From assembly GCA_947626275.1 (NCBI GenBank), contig CANQRL010000001.1:124001-188000 (forward strand): DNA of 64,000 nt, read 5' to 3'. The stretch is from an uncultured Bacilli bacterium (lineage in GTDB: Bacteria; Bacillota_I; Bacilli_A; RF39; UBA660). Under the pieces are notes generated by a model. That model was not told where the DNA came from and searched no databases. It saw only the letters and a list, made by a program, of their open reading frames with translations. The position numbers and the translations under genes were made by a program. Below, one piece after another: positions 52,355-60,382 of this stretch (position 1 is the first letter of the stretch; every line of letters begins with the position of its first letter).

Positions 52355-52388
52355 AAAAGAATCTCCTTTTAAAAAGGAGATTCTTTTT
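52353..52388. terminator. bidirectional intrinsic terminator after glmS
   Basis: A long inverted repeat (AAAGAATCTCCTTTT / AAAAGGAGATTCTTT) with A and T flanks serves glmS and the convergent gene at 52401. Confidence 0.85.
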
Positions 52389-52400
52389 ATCTTTCTTATT

Positions 52401-53387
52401 CTATTCTTCTTTAGGACTAGCCATTGTCAATTTTTTTACTTTTTCTTTTTCATCTAATTTTCGGATTTGTTCCTCGATTTGAAGAATTTCACCACTGATA
52501 TTAGAAGCCTCTTCTAGCAAAAGACTCCGTTTTTGGGTTAGCCTTTGCTGTTTTAAAAGCAATTGACTTCGTAAAAGATCTGGTTCCTTTGGTGGAAGTG
52601 GCTCTAGTAGATCAATACCAATCATCGAAGCTGTCTCTAAAAATTGCGGAGAAATGTGATAGCCATTTTGAAGAGATCTTCTTAAATCCGCAATCGAAGG
52701 AATTCTCGCAAGTCCAGAATACCACGGATAATCCTTAAGTTGCAGAAGCCAACTCGCACTAGAACGATCAATATCCTCTTTAGAAGAAGAAGCAACAATC
52801 TCTTTTCGCTTTTCAAAAGGTAATTCTTCAATAAATGAAAAGCCTAACGCATGAGCTCCTTCTAACAATTTACATCTTCCTACTTCGCCTAAGCGAAAAT
52901 CCCCTAACCCATGACAAGAGAGATTTGCCACAGTTATGACATTTTTTCGACGCATCTCTCCTAATGTTCTCGCTTGTAAACCTAATTCCCAAACAATTTT
53001 ATTACGCAATTCTTGTAATAAATTTTTTTGCTCAACAGAGGACATCTTATCAAGAGGCGCTAACTTTGCCTTGGGAATATCTCCTAATATCAATTCTAGA
53101 TCTTGCGCTAAAGCATTAGACATCTGACAAGCGTTTACATAACTTGTATGGCAATGACTGGCTACTGATCTTGCTGATTGCCAAACTCCATCATGATAGA
53201 TGCCATAAAAGATACGAAAAGCTTCCGTCCTCTTTTCACTTAAAATACTAACTTTCTTCAGTGATAAATCATAGAGCTGATTGACAAAACATTTTGCCTC
53301 TTCCCGATAGAACTCTGGATGTTCTTCCTCTTTCGTATACGTTTCAAAGAAGTAATTGGCTAGCTCTTCTTTCGTATATTTTGTCAT
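52401..53387 (-). CDS. unrecognised protein with HTH-like and alpha-CTD-like segments
   Basis: I do not know this 328-residue protein as a family. Residues about 48-100 are helical and look like sigma region 4 or another helix-turn-helix. Residues 135-185 follow the RNA polymerase alpha-CTD pattern: ARTLGEMRRKNVITVANL, an aspartate turn, then GEVGRCKLLEGAHALGF, that is, two helices around a helix-hairpin-helix. Residues about 222-262 (LARIPSIADLRRSL ... SMIGIDLLEPL) look like a weaker second copy. A coiled coil (about 270-318) ends the protein. It may bind DNA or RNA polymerase as a regulator. It has its own good promoter and shares the glmS terminator. Confidence 0.7.
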   Translation of the reverse strand: MTKYTKEELANYFFETYTKEEEHPEFYREEAKCFVNQLYDLSLKKVSILSEKRTEAFRIFYGIYHDGVWQSARSVASHCHTSYVNACQMSNALAQDLELILGDIPKAKLAPLDKMSSVEQKNLLQELRNKIVWELGLQARTLGEMRRKNVITVANLSCHGLGDFRLGEVGRCKLLEGAHALGFSFIEELPFEKRKEIVASSSKEDIDRSSASWLLQLKDYPWYSGLARIPSIADLRRSLQNGYHISPQFLETASMIGIDLLEPLPPKEPDLLRSQLLLKQQRLTQKRSLLLEEASNISGEILQIEEQIRKLDEKEKVKKLTMASPKEE

Positions 53388-53417
53388 AAAATCCCCCTTT
53401 TTTAAAAAACATTGTTG

Positions 53418-53446
53418 ATTATATCAAAGAGCAAGAAAAAAAGCAA
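53418..53446 (-). promoter_or_regulatory. SigA-type promoter of the gene at 53387
   Basis: TTGCTT at 53441-53446 and TATAAT at 53418-53423 are 17 bases apart, with an extended TGATATAAT. The -35 box lies in the terminator of aspS. Confidence 0.78.
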
Positions 53447-53460
53447 CTTTGTGCTTTTTT
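53434..53460 (-). terminator. intrinsic terminator of aspS
   Basis: An eight-base-pair stem (AAAAAGCA / TGCTTTTT) is followed by more T on the minus strand. Confidence 0.75.
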
Positions 53461-53461
53461 A

Positions 53462-55204
53462 TCAGTCTCGAACTTTAATATGAACTTCTCTTAACTGTTG
53501 TTCTTCTAGTTCACTAGGACACCCCATCATTAAATCTTGACCACTCACACTCATTGGGAATGCTTGTACTTCTCTTAAGTTTTTCTCATCTCTCAAGAGC
53601 ATAATCATTCGGTCAATTCCAGGAGCCATCCCTGCATGAGGAGGAACACCATATTGAAAAGCATGATATAGTGAGCGGAAACGTTCTTCTACCACCGTCT
53701 TATCATAACCAACTAATTCAAAGGCTTTTTCTAGACAAGCAATATCATGATTTCGAACGGCTCCACTAGCCATCTCAAACCCATTACATACAAAGTCGTA
53801 TTGATAAGCTAAAATTTTCTCCATATCGCCTTTTTCTAAAGCCGCTAACCCACCTTGTGGCATACTAAAAGGGTTATGGCAGAAGTCGTATTTTCGTTTT
53901 TCTTCATCGTATTCAAACATTGGAAAATCATTGATGATACAAAATTCATAACGTTCTTTATCGATTAGTCCTAATTTATTCCCTAAAAAGGTACGGATGA
54001 ATCCTGCTTGCGTAGCTGCCATGCGTTCTTTTTTATCCGCAATAAAGAATAAGACACTTCCCTCTTTTAAAGAGGCTCTACCAATCAATCTCTTTCTATC
54101 TTCTTCTGTTAAAAATTTATCGATAGGACCTTTCAAAGCAAAGTTTTCTTCCACACTAATATATCCGATTCCAGGCATGCCAATCGTCTTCGCATACTCG
54201 ACAATCTCATTAAACCAACTATTTGATTTATAGGCGATTCCATCTACGGCAATCGCTCTTACAACAGAACCCCGGAATGGTTTAAAATTACTTTCGACAA
54301 AAAGATCACTCAAATCGATAATTTCTAGAGGATTTCGAAGATCTGGTTTATCGGTTCCATATTTCAACATCGCTTCGCGGTAAGAAATCCGCCGAAATGG
54401 TCTTGGACTGACAGGACGGTTACTGAAATGGGTGAAGGTATCATAGAAGATTTCTTCTCCGATTTCGTAGACATCCTTTTCTTCTACAAAAGCCATCTCA
54501 AAATCTAATTGATAGAACTCGAGTGTTCGATCACTTCGACAGTCCTCATCTCGAAAACAAGGAGCAATTTGATAATACTTATCAAAATTGCTGACCATCA
54601 ACAATTCTTTAAAGACTTGAGGAGCTTGTGGTAAGGCATAGAATTTTCCTTTAAACTTTCGAGAAGGAATAATAAAATCTCTCGCTCCTTCTGGACTAGA
54701 TGCCGTAATAATAGGGGTCTGTACTTCGGTAAATCCTAGTTGATCCATTTTATTTCTTAAATATTTCAAAAGCTCACTACGAAAGCGAATATTGCTATGA
54801 ACCTTCTCATTTCGAAGATCGAGATAACGATATTTTAACCGTACTTCTTCGGATACATTGGTCGATGTCATAATTTCAAAAGGTAGTTCCGATAACGAAC
54901 GACCTAATACTTCTATTTTCGCAACTAAAATTTCCACCGTTCCCGTTGCGATTTTAGGGTTATAATCATCCTCTGCTCTTTTTCGAACCGTACCCGTTAC
55001 GGTAACAGAAGATTCTTTCGTAAGATGAAGAAAGATCGTATCATCATTACTTACTAGTTGAACCATTCCTGTTTCATCCCGGACATCGACAAAAATAACG
55101 CCGCCATGGTCACGAATATTCGCTACCCATCCCGCTACTTTTACGTCTTGACCAATCGAGTCTTCGCTAACATTTCCACAGTAAACGCTACGATACTTAC
55201 TCAT
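53462..55204 (-). CDS. aspS: aspartyl-tRNA synthetase
   Basis: This 580-residue protein is a bacterial-type class II AspRS. It has an N-terminal OB-fold anticodon domain (VAGWVANIRDHGGVIFVDVRDE), motif 2 (CFRDEDCRSDRTLEFYQLD), the GAD insertion domain and motif 3 (GMAPGIDRMIMLL). It is the last gene of the T-box operon and lies 20 bases after asnS. Because asnS is also present, AspRS need not mischarge tRNA-Asn; whether it discriminates cannot be judged by eye. Confidence 0.93.
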   Translation of the reverse strand: MSKYRSVYCGNVSEDSIGQDVKVAGWVANIRDHGGVIFVDVRDETGMVQLVSNDDTIFLHLTKESSVTVTGTVRKRAEDDYNPKIATGTVEILVAKIEVLGRSLSELPFEIMTSTNVSEEVRLKYRYLDLRNEKVHSNIRFRSELLKYLRNKMDQLGFTEVQTPIITASSPEGARDFIIPSRKFKGKFYALPQAPQVFKELLMVSNFDKYYQIAPCFRDEDCRSDRTLEFYQLDFEMAFVEEKDVYEIGEEIFYDTFTHFSNRPVSPRPFRRISYREAMLKYGTDKPDLRNPLEIIDLSDLFVESNFKPFRGSVVRAIAVDGIAYKSNSWFNEIVEYAKTIGMPGIGYISVEENFALKGPIDKFLTEEDRKRLIGRASLKEGSVLFFIADKKERMAATQAGFIRTFLGNKLGLIDKERYEFCIINDFPMFEYDEEKRKYDFCHNPFSMPQGGLAALEKGDMEKILAYQYDFVCNGFEMASGAVRNHDIACLEKAFELVGYDKTVVEERFRSLYHAFQYGVPPHAGMAPGIDRMIMLLRDEKNLREVQAFPMSVSGQDLMMGCPSELEEQQLREVHIKVRD

Positions 55205-55224
55205 CTTATCACTCCTATCTCTTT

Positions 55225-56604
55225 TTAAAATTCACAATTATTTGGAGTTCTTGGATAAGGGATAACATCCCTAATATTTTCAACTCCCGTTAAATAGATT
55301 AATAATCTTTCAAATCCCATTCCAAATCCGGAATGAACGCATCCTCCATACTTTCTTAGATTTAAATACCACTCTAAACCTTCTGTTCCCATCTTTAGTT
55401 CTTGCATTCTCGCTACTAATTTTTCATAAGATTCCTCTCTTTGGGAACCTCCCATTAGCTCTCCTGCTCCCGGAACTTCTAAGTCAACGGCAGCAACCGT
55501 TTTACCATCTGGGTTTTGTTTCATATAGAAGGCTTTAATATCCTTTGGCCAGTTTTTAATAAATACTGGTCCTTGAAAGTATTCGGTAATATACTTTTCA
55601 TGTTCTTTGGCAATATCTTCACCGTATTGTGGTTCAAACTCCCACGCAATATCAGCTTTTTTCAAAATAGATATAACCTCTTCATGGTCAATTCGTGTAA
55701 ATTTACTGTTTACTAATTTTGTCAATTTTTCCTTTAATCCCTTCTCGACAAATTGATCAAAGAAATCAATCTCCGAAGGGCAATGTTCTAACACATAAGA
55801 TACGATATATTTCAACATATCTTCCATGATATCCATATCCCCTTCTAGATCACAGAAGGCAATTTCTGGCTCAATCATCCAGAACTCAGAAGCATGGGTC
55901 TTCGTATTGGAATTCTCAGCTCGGAAAGTTGGCCCAAAAGTATAAGTTTTCTTATACGCTAACGCAAACGTTTCTGCTTGAAGTTGTCCCGATACGGTAA
56001 GAGAAGCTTTTTTTCCAAAAAAGTCTCTTTCATATTCTACTTTTCCAAGAGAAGCAATCTTATCGAGGTCTAAAGTTGTTACTTGAAACATCTCCCCTGC
56101 TCCTTCACAGTCACTTGCTGTAATAATAGGGGCATGGAAATAAACGTATCCTCTTTCCTGAAAATAGGTATGGATGGCATGAGCTGCCACACTTCTCACC
56201 CGGAAAACGGCTTGAAATAAATTCGTCCGTGGACGTAAATAAGCACATTCCCGTAAGAATTCCCGGGTATGTCTTTTTGGTTGAATAGGATAATCTTCAG
56301 GTGCATCTCCTTCTAATACTAAAGAAGTAAGTTGAAGTTCTACACTCTGTCCTTCTTTGGGAGAAGGAATGAGTTTTCCTGTTGCGGTAATCGCACTTCC
56401 AATATGAAGTTTCGTAATCTCTTCAAAATTGGAAAGCGTATTATCATAGACAATTTGTAAATGTTTAAAATCGGTTCCATCACTAAAATCGATAAAACCA
56501 AATTCTTTTTGTTTTCGATGATTCCGAATCCATCCCTGAACCGTTACTTCTTGATTTTCATATTTCTTTTCTTCTCGAAAAATGTCTCTTAAATCTAATT
56601 TCAT
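55225..56604 (-). CDS. asnS: asparaginyl-tRNA synthetase
   Basis: This 459-residue protein is a class IIb AsnRS: OB-fold with VQGWIRNHRKQKEFGFIDF, motif 2 region with TFRAENSNTKTHASEFWMIEPE, and the C-terminal FGMGFERLLIYLTGVENIRDVIPYPRTP. I give the ATG at 56604; a TTG one codon earlier has better spacing from GGAG and may be used instead. It follows gatB with almost no gap. Its presence gives direct charging of tRNA-Asn, the tRNA encoded at the head of the same operon. Confidence 0.94.
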   Translation of the reverse strand: MKLDLRDIFREEKKYENQEVTVQGWIRNHRKQKEFGFIDFSDGTDFKHLQIVYDNTLSNFEEITKLHIGSAITATGKLIPSPKEGQSVELQLTSLVLEGDAPEDYPIQPKRHTREFLRECAYLRPRTNLFQAVFRVRSVAAHAIHTYFQERGYVYFHAPIITASDCEGAGEMFQVTTLDLDKIASLGKVEYERDFFGKKASLTVSGQLQAETFALAYKKTYTFGPTFRAENSNTKTHASEFWMIEPEIAFCDLEGDMDIMEDMLKYIVSYVLEHCPSEIDFFDQFVEKGLKEKLTKLVNSKFTRIDHEEVISILKKADIAWEFEPQYGEDIAKEHEKYITEYFQGPVFIKNWPKDIKAFYMKQNPDGKTVAAVDLEVPGAGELMGGSQREESYEKLVARMQELKMGTEGLEWYLNLRKYGGCVHSGFGMGFERLLIYLTGVENIRDVIPYPRTPNNCEF

Positions 56605-56607
56605 CAA

Positions 56608-58065
56608 TTATCGCAACTCCATTTCTTCCCGAATAATTTGGGCGGTTAAACTTGGATTCGCTTGCCCACGTGTCGCTTTCATGACTTGTCCAACGAAGAA
56701 ATCAAAAGTATTCTTTCCCTTACGATGGTCTTCAATTAAATCAGGGTGTTCATCGAGTAACTTGGTAACTATATCACGGATTGTCTTATCATCCCCAATT
56801 TGTTTCATCCCTGATTCTTCGACAATGGTAGCTGGATCTTTTTTCTGTTCTAAGACCTTATTTAATACTTCTTTACTCTGTTTAGAAGAAATTTTTCCTT
56901 CTTGAACCATTTTCATGATATCGACTAACATCTTTGGCGTAAGGTACAAATCCTCTATCGCCATTTCCTCTTTGTTTAAATATCCTAAAATAACACTAGT
57001 AATCCAGTTAGCAGCGCCTTTTGGATCGGCTCCTAAAGAAATTGTCTCTTCATAGTAATCAGAAACTGGTTTTTCCTTGATAAGGACTTTCGCATCATAC
57101 TCAGAAAGGCCGTATTCGTTTTGATAGATTTCTTTTCGTTCACTCGCTAGTTTTGGAATACTTTTACGAATGGATTCTTTCCATTCTTCGCTAATCCGAT
57201 ACTTTGGAATATTTGGTTCGACAAAATAACGGTAGTCAATCGCATCTACTTTACTACGCATATAAATGGTAGTGAAAGTATCCTCATCCCAACGTCTCGT
57301 TTGTTGTTCCATCTCATCATACGTACCATCTTCTTTAAGCGCTACTTGTCTTTCAATTTCATAGTTAATCGCATCGCGAACGCCTCCAAAAGAGTTCACG
57401 TTTTTAATCTCCACTTTCGTTCCCCAGTTTTTAGGATCCATTGGATCTTTATCCTTTTCCATAATAGAGACATTGACATCACAACGGATTTGTCCCTTTC
57501 GACTATCCGCATCACTGATTTCCGCATATTGGTAAATGGATCTCATCGTCTCTAAGAATGCTACTGCCTCTTCCGCCGAATGCATATCTGGTTCCGTTAC
57601 TAATTCTAGAAGAGGAACTCCTGCCCGGTTATAGTCAATCGTTGAAAATCCTGGATAATGGTCTAGGCTAGCCGCATCTTCCTCTAAGTGAATATTATTG
57701 ATACGAACCGTTTTCTTCGTTCCATTAAAATCATAGGTTAAAGAACCATAGATTCCAACAGGAATTGGTTTGGTTTCCTGTGTAATTTGATAATTTTTAG
57801 GCATATCTGGATAGTAGTAGTTCTTTCTTTCAAAATACATGTATTCTGGTTGTTGACACCCTAAAATCATACTTGCCTTTAAAGCCATCTCTACGGCCTT
57901 TTTATTGACAACTGGAAGCGTACCTGGAAAACCCATATCGAGTGGTCGAATAAAAGAATTGGCTTCTTCACTATATCCATTTCGCGCACTAGAGAATACT
58001 TTGGTATTCGTTTTACTAATCTCGCAGTGCATCTCTAAACCGATTAATACTTGATAGTTTTCCAT
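56608..58065 (-). CDS. gatB: Asp/Glu-tRNA amidotransferase subunit B
   Basis: This 485-residue protein is GatB: VLIGLEMHCEISKTNTKVFSSARN at the start (kinase/amidase cradle), FNRAGVPLLELVTEPDM-like core (here YNRAGVPLLELVTEPDM), DVNVSI, and the C-terminal YqeY-like tail domain (FFVGQVMKATRGQANP). With GatA and GatC it turns Glu-tRNA-Gln into Gln-tRNA-Gln, or Asp-tRNA-Asn into Asn-tRNA-Asn. AAAGGAGG lies seven bases before its ATG, which overlaps the gatA stop (TAATG). Confidence 0.95.
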   Translation of the reverse strand: MENYQVLIGLEMHCEISKTNTKVFSSARNGYSEEANSFIRPLDMGFPGTLPVVNKKAVEMALKASMILGCQQPEYMYFERKNYYYPDMPKNYQITQETKPIPVGIYGSLTYDFNGTKKTVRINNIHLEEDAASLDHYPGFSTIDYNRAGVPLLELVTEPDMHSAEEAVAFLETMRSIYQYAEISDADSRKGQIRCDVNVSIMEKDKDPMDPKNWGTKVEIKNVNSFGGVRDAINYEIERQVALKEDGTYDEMEQQTRRWDEDTFTTIYMRSKVDAIDYRYFVEPNIPKYRISEEWKESIRKSIPKLASERKEIYQNEYGLSEYDAKVLIKEKPVSDYYEETISLGADPKGAANWITSVILGYLNKEEMAIEDLYLTPKMLVDIMKMVQEGKISSKQSKEVLNKVLEQKKDPATIVEESGMKQIGDDKTIRDIVTKLLDEHPDLIEDHRKGKNTFDFFVGQVMKATRGQANPSLTAQIIREEMELR

Positions 58066-59516
58066 TAGCGTACCTCCTTTGCGATTTGATTCTTATAAGG
58101 CATCGTACTTTCTAAGGCATAAGCGAGATTGAGTACTTTACTATCCTCATAACAATTTCCGGTAATATTAATACCAACAGGAAGATCATGGATAAATCCA
58201 TCAGGAATGGTAATGGAAGGGAATCCTCCAAAGTTACCAATTTGTAAGTGTTCTTCTAATACGGCTGTATTTTCATCTAGAATATCGTTATCTTGATCAA
58301 ACTTTTTAGCAGGTCCGCTACCAACTGGTAAAACAACCGCATCATACGTTTGAAAAATCTCTTTCCAACGATCTACTAACAATCTTCTTACCCGTTGGGC
58401 ATTATAGAAGTAACGATTCTTATTTTCTGCTTGAAGGACATAAGAACCGATGACAAATCTTCTCTTAATCAAAGGAGAAAATCCTTCGGTACGATACTTT
58501 TTCATCATATCGATATAGTTATCCGCATCCGCTCTAGGTCCGAAAACAATTCCTGTTAAGTTAGACATATTAGAAGTCGCTTCCGCACAAGAGATAACAA
58601 CATAAACAGAAGGTTCGGCATTTAATAATGTAGAGTCGACAGAAACTTCTTCTACTTCTACTCCTAATTCTTCAAAGTGTTTTAAAGTTTTATGGAAGTT
58701 TTCTAAGTGTTCTTTTAACTCATCAGAAGCATGAGGATACATGGAGATATCCGCAATTTCTTTAATCGTACATACCTTCATTCCCCGAACGTCCTTAGTA
58801 AGCGAGTCATGGAGATGAATATGACTAGAATCCCAACTCGTCATATCGTTTTTATCGATTCCTTTCATGGCATCTACGACGATACTAGCATCTTCGACAC
58901 TACGAGTTAAAACCCCACAATGGTCTAAGCTAGAGGCAAATGGAAAAAGTCCATATCGAGAAATCATTCCATAAGTTGGTTTATATCCAACAATACCACA
59001 ATAGGCTGCTGGTTTACGGATGGAATCTCCCGTATCAGAACCAGTCGCATAAGGATAAACTCCTGCCGCTACGGCACAAGCAGAACCGGCACTAGAACCG
59101 GCACACATCCTTGTAGGATTCCATGGATTTTTTACAATTCCGGTATGTCCAGTCGTTCCTGTACCACCCATTCCAAATTCATCTAGAACCGTTTTATTAA
59201 CTGGTACGGCCCCATGACGAGATAAATTCTCAATAGAAGTAGCGGTAAAGAAAGGAACATAATCTTTAAGGGTATTACTAGATCCTGTACTAAGAATTCC
59301 TTTGGTACTGTAGTTATCCTTAATTCCATAAGGAATGCCGGATAGAATATCATCCGTTACTTCTTTTGCTTTCGCATCCTCTAAAATGGTAACAAAGGCA
59401 TTGTACTTTTCTTGTACTTCTTTTGATTTTTCTAAGGACTCCTTGATTAATTCCTCAGAAGTTACTTCTCCTTTTTTCAAAGCTTCATGAAGCTCTACTA
59501 AACCTTTTTCCATCAT
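58065..59516 (-). CDS. gatA: Asp/Glu-tRNA amidotransferase subunit A
   Basis: This protein of about 483 residues is an amidase-signature enzyme: IPYGIKDNYSTKG with the catalytic Lys, and GSSAGSACAVAAG and SDTGDSIRKPAA with the Ser-cisSer pair. It frees ammonia from glutamine for the transamidation. The reading frame is open for 51 more bases into gatC, but I start it at the ATG at 59516, one base past the gatC stop, because AGGTGG lies just before it and this gives the usual GatA length. Confidence 0.94.
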   Translation of the reverse strand: MMEKGLVELHEALKKGEVTSEELIKESLEKSKEVQEKYNAFVTILEDAKAKEVTDDILSGIPYGIKDNYSTKGILSTGSSNTLKDYVPFFTATSIENLSRHGAVPVNKTVLDEFGMGGTGTTGHTGIVKNPWNPTRMCAGSSAGSACAVAAGVYPYATGSDTGDSIRKPAAYCGIVGYKPTYGMISRYGLFPFASSLDHCGVLTRSVEDASIVVDAMKGIDKNDMTSWDSSHIHLHDSLTKDVRGMKVCTIKEIADISMYPHASDELKEHLENFHKTLKHFEELGVEVEEVSVDSTLLNAEPSVYVVISCAEATSNMSNLTGIVFGPRADADNYIDMMKKYRTEGFSPLIKRRFVIGSYVLQAENKNRYFYNAQRVRRLLVDRWKEIFQTYDAVVLPVGSGPAKKFDQDNDILDENTAVLEEHLQIGNFGGFPSITIPDGFIHDLPVGINITGNCYEDSKVLNLAYALESTMPYKNQIAKEVR

Positions 59517-59517
59517 C

Positions 59518-59820
59518 TTATCCCACCACCTTTGGTACTTTAATTTCTGATCCGACATAGTCATCACAGTTTGCTAGAGCATCGTCAATAGAAACAGACT
59601 CTTCTTCCTCGTCTTCTCTTAACTCATAGACAAAATCATCCAAACAATGAGCCATTGGTTCTACTTTATCAATATCAGGTATCTTATTGATAATATCGAT
59701 TTGGGCATCGATGACATCAAATTCATCTAATACCATTTGGTTTTCCTCGCTTGTTAGGCCAATCAATAACTTATCGGCATAGTCATCTACCATTTCCTTT
59801 GTAAATTTTCTCGCTTCCAT
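59518..59820 (-). CDS. gatC: Asp/Glu-tRNA amidotransferase subunit C
   Basis: This 100-residue protein matches GatC: a helical start with DDYADKLLIGLTSEENQMVL, a central VEPMAHCLDD, LREDE, and a C-terminal VPKVV. It holds GatA and GatB together. GGAGG precedes the ATG. A hairpin terminator lies between the two tRNA genes and this gene, so its expression depends on read-through or on a promoter I cannot see. Confidence 0.92.
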   Translation of the reverse strand: MEARKFTKEMVDDYADKLLIGLTSEENQMVLDEFDVIDAQIDIINKIPDIDKVEPMAHCLDDFVYELREDEEEESVSIDDALANCDDYVGSEIKVPKVVG

Positions 59821-59833
59821 AAATCCTCCTTAC

Positions 59834-59871
59834 AATAAAAATAAGTCCTACTACGAATAATAGGACTTATT
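59834..59871 (-). terminator. terminator-like hairpin between tRNA-Asn genes and gatC
   Basis: An 11-base-pair stem (59840-59850 with 59861-59871, ten-base loop) is followed by TTTTATT on the minus strand. It should end a large part of transcripts after the tRNAs. Confidence 0.65.
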
Positions 59872-59881
59872 AATTCACGAA

Positions 59882-59957
59882 TGGCGCCTGATGTAGGACT
59901 CGGACCTACGACCTGCCGGTTAACAGCCGGATGCTCTACCAACTGAGCTAATCAGGC
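59882..59957 (-). tRNA. tRNA-Asn (GUU), copy 2
   Basis: A full cloverleaf of 76 bases with encoded CCA can be drawn. The acceptor stem is GCCTGAT / ATCAGGC, the anticodon loop CTGTTAA gives GUU, and the T-stem is GTAGG / CCTAC. Position 55 in the T-loop is C (loop TCCGAGT) instead of the nearly universal T, and positions 27 and 43 do not pair. The body is identical to the copy at 59964; only the acceptor stem differs. Confidence 0.93.
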
Positions 59958-59963
59958 AACGAA

Positions 59964-60039
59964 TGGCGCTCAATGTAGGACTCGGACCTACGACCTGCCG
60001 GTTAACAGCCGGATGCTCTACCAACTGAGCTAATTGAGC
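59964..60039 (-). tRNA. tRNA-Asn (GUU), copy 1
   Basis: A full cloverleaf of 76 bases with encoded CCA. The acceptor stem is GCTCAAT / ATTGAGC; all else, including the C at position 55, equals the copy at 59882. It lies directly after the T-box terminator, so its transcription is under the control of that riboswitch. Confidence 0.93.
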
Positions 60040-60296
60040 AAATAAATAATCGTCCTATCATGGGACGAATCAAAATCCGCGGTACCACCCAATTTGTCAC
60101 TTCTGTGACCACTCTATCGATTTCAAAAAAAATCGTGTAACAAGGTAACGGGTTACTACCGATTAAATCTACTCGAATTCTTTCGACTTAACAACTAGTG
60201 GGTGTTATTCGAAACAAGCGTCATTGTTAGCTCTCACCATACCTAACTCGCTTCTACTCGTTTTTGTTTTTACTTCTCCCACGTCAAAACGCTTAT
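60040..60296 (-). promoter_or_regulatory. T-box riboswitch leader, Asn-specific
   Basis: The minus strand holds the T-box sequence GGGTGGTACCGCGG (within 60077-60094) before a terminator stem (60051-60055 with 60063-60067). Upstream is stem I: an AAGCG / CGCTT helix around a GTTAG / CTAAC helix, with the distal GGTGAGAG loop and an ATGA bulge. On its 3' side AAC at 60204-60206, followed by A, sits where the specifier should be. AAC is an Asn codon and pairs with the GUU anticodon of the tRNAs encoded next. Uncharged tRNA-Asn would bind and allow transcription of the tRNAs and gatCAB-asnS-aspS. The single-base-shifted triplets are not GAA, so I see no sign of the two-codon Asn/Glu type known from Clostridium. 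Confidence 0.9.
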
Positions 60297-60302
60297 GAAT
60301 TC

Positions 60303-60331
60303 ATTATAGAGCAATCTCCTTCTTTTGTCAA
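60303..60331 (-). promoter_or_regulatory. consensus promoter of the T-box operon
   Basis: TTGACA at 60326-60331 and TATAAT at 60303-60308 are 17 bases apart, a perfect consensus. The transcript should start near 60296. Confidence 0.9.
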
Positions 60332-60354
60332 TAACTTGCTAGCGAAAAAAATCG

Positions 60355-60382
60355 TCGAAAAAAGAGAGATTATTCTTCTCCC
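60355..60382 (-). terminator. intrinsic terminator of the TPR protein gene
   Basis: A six-base-pair stem with one G-U (60364-60369 with 60377-60382) is followed by six T on the minus strand. Confidence 0.65.

Noticed and set aside
59517-59567. Longer GatA starting inside gatC
   Set aside because: The extra residues are an out-of-frame reading of gatC; the ATG at 59516 has its own ribosome site and gives normal length.
60040-60296. Two-codon (Asn/Glu) T-box as in Clostridium acetobutylicum
   Set aside because: A GAA lies near the AAC specifier, but not overlapping it by a one-base shift, so there is no direct support.
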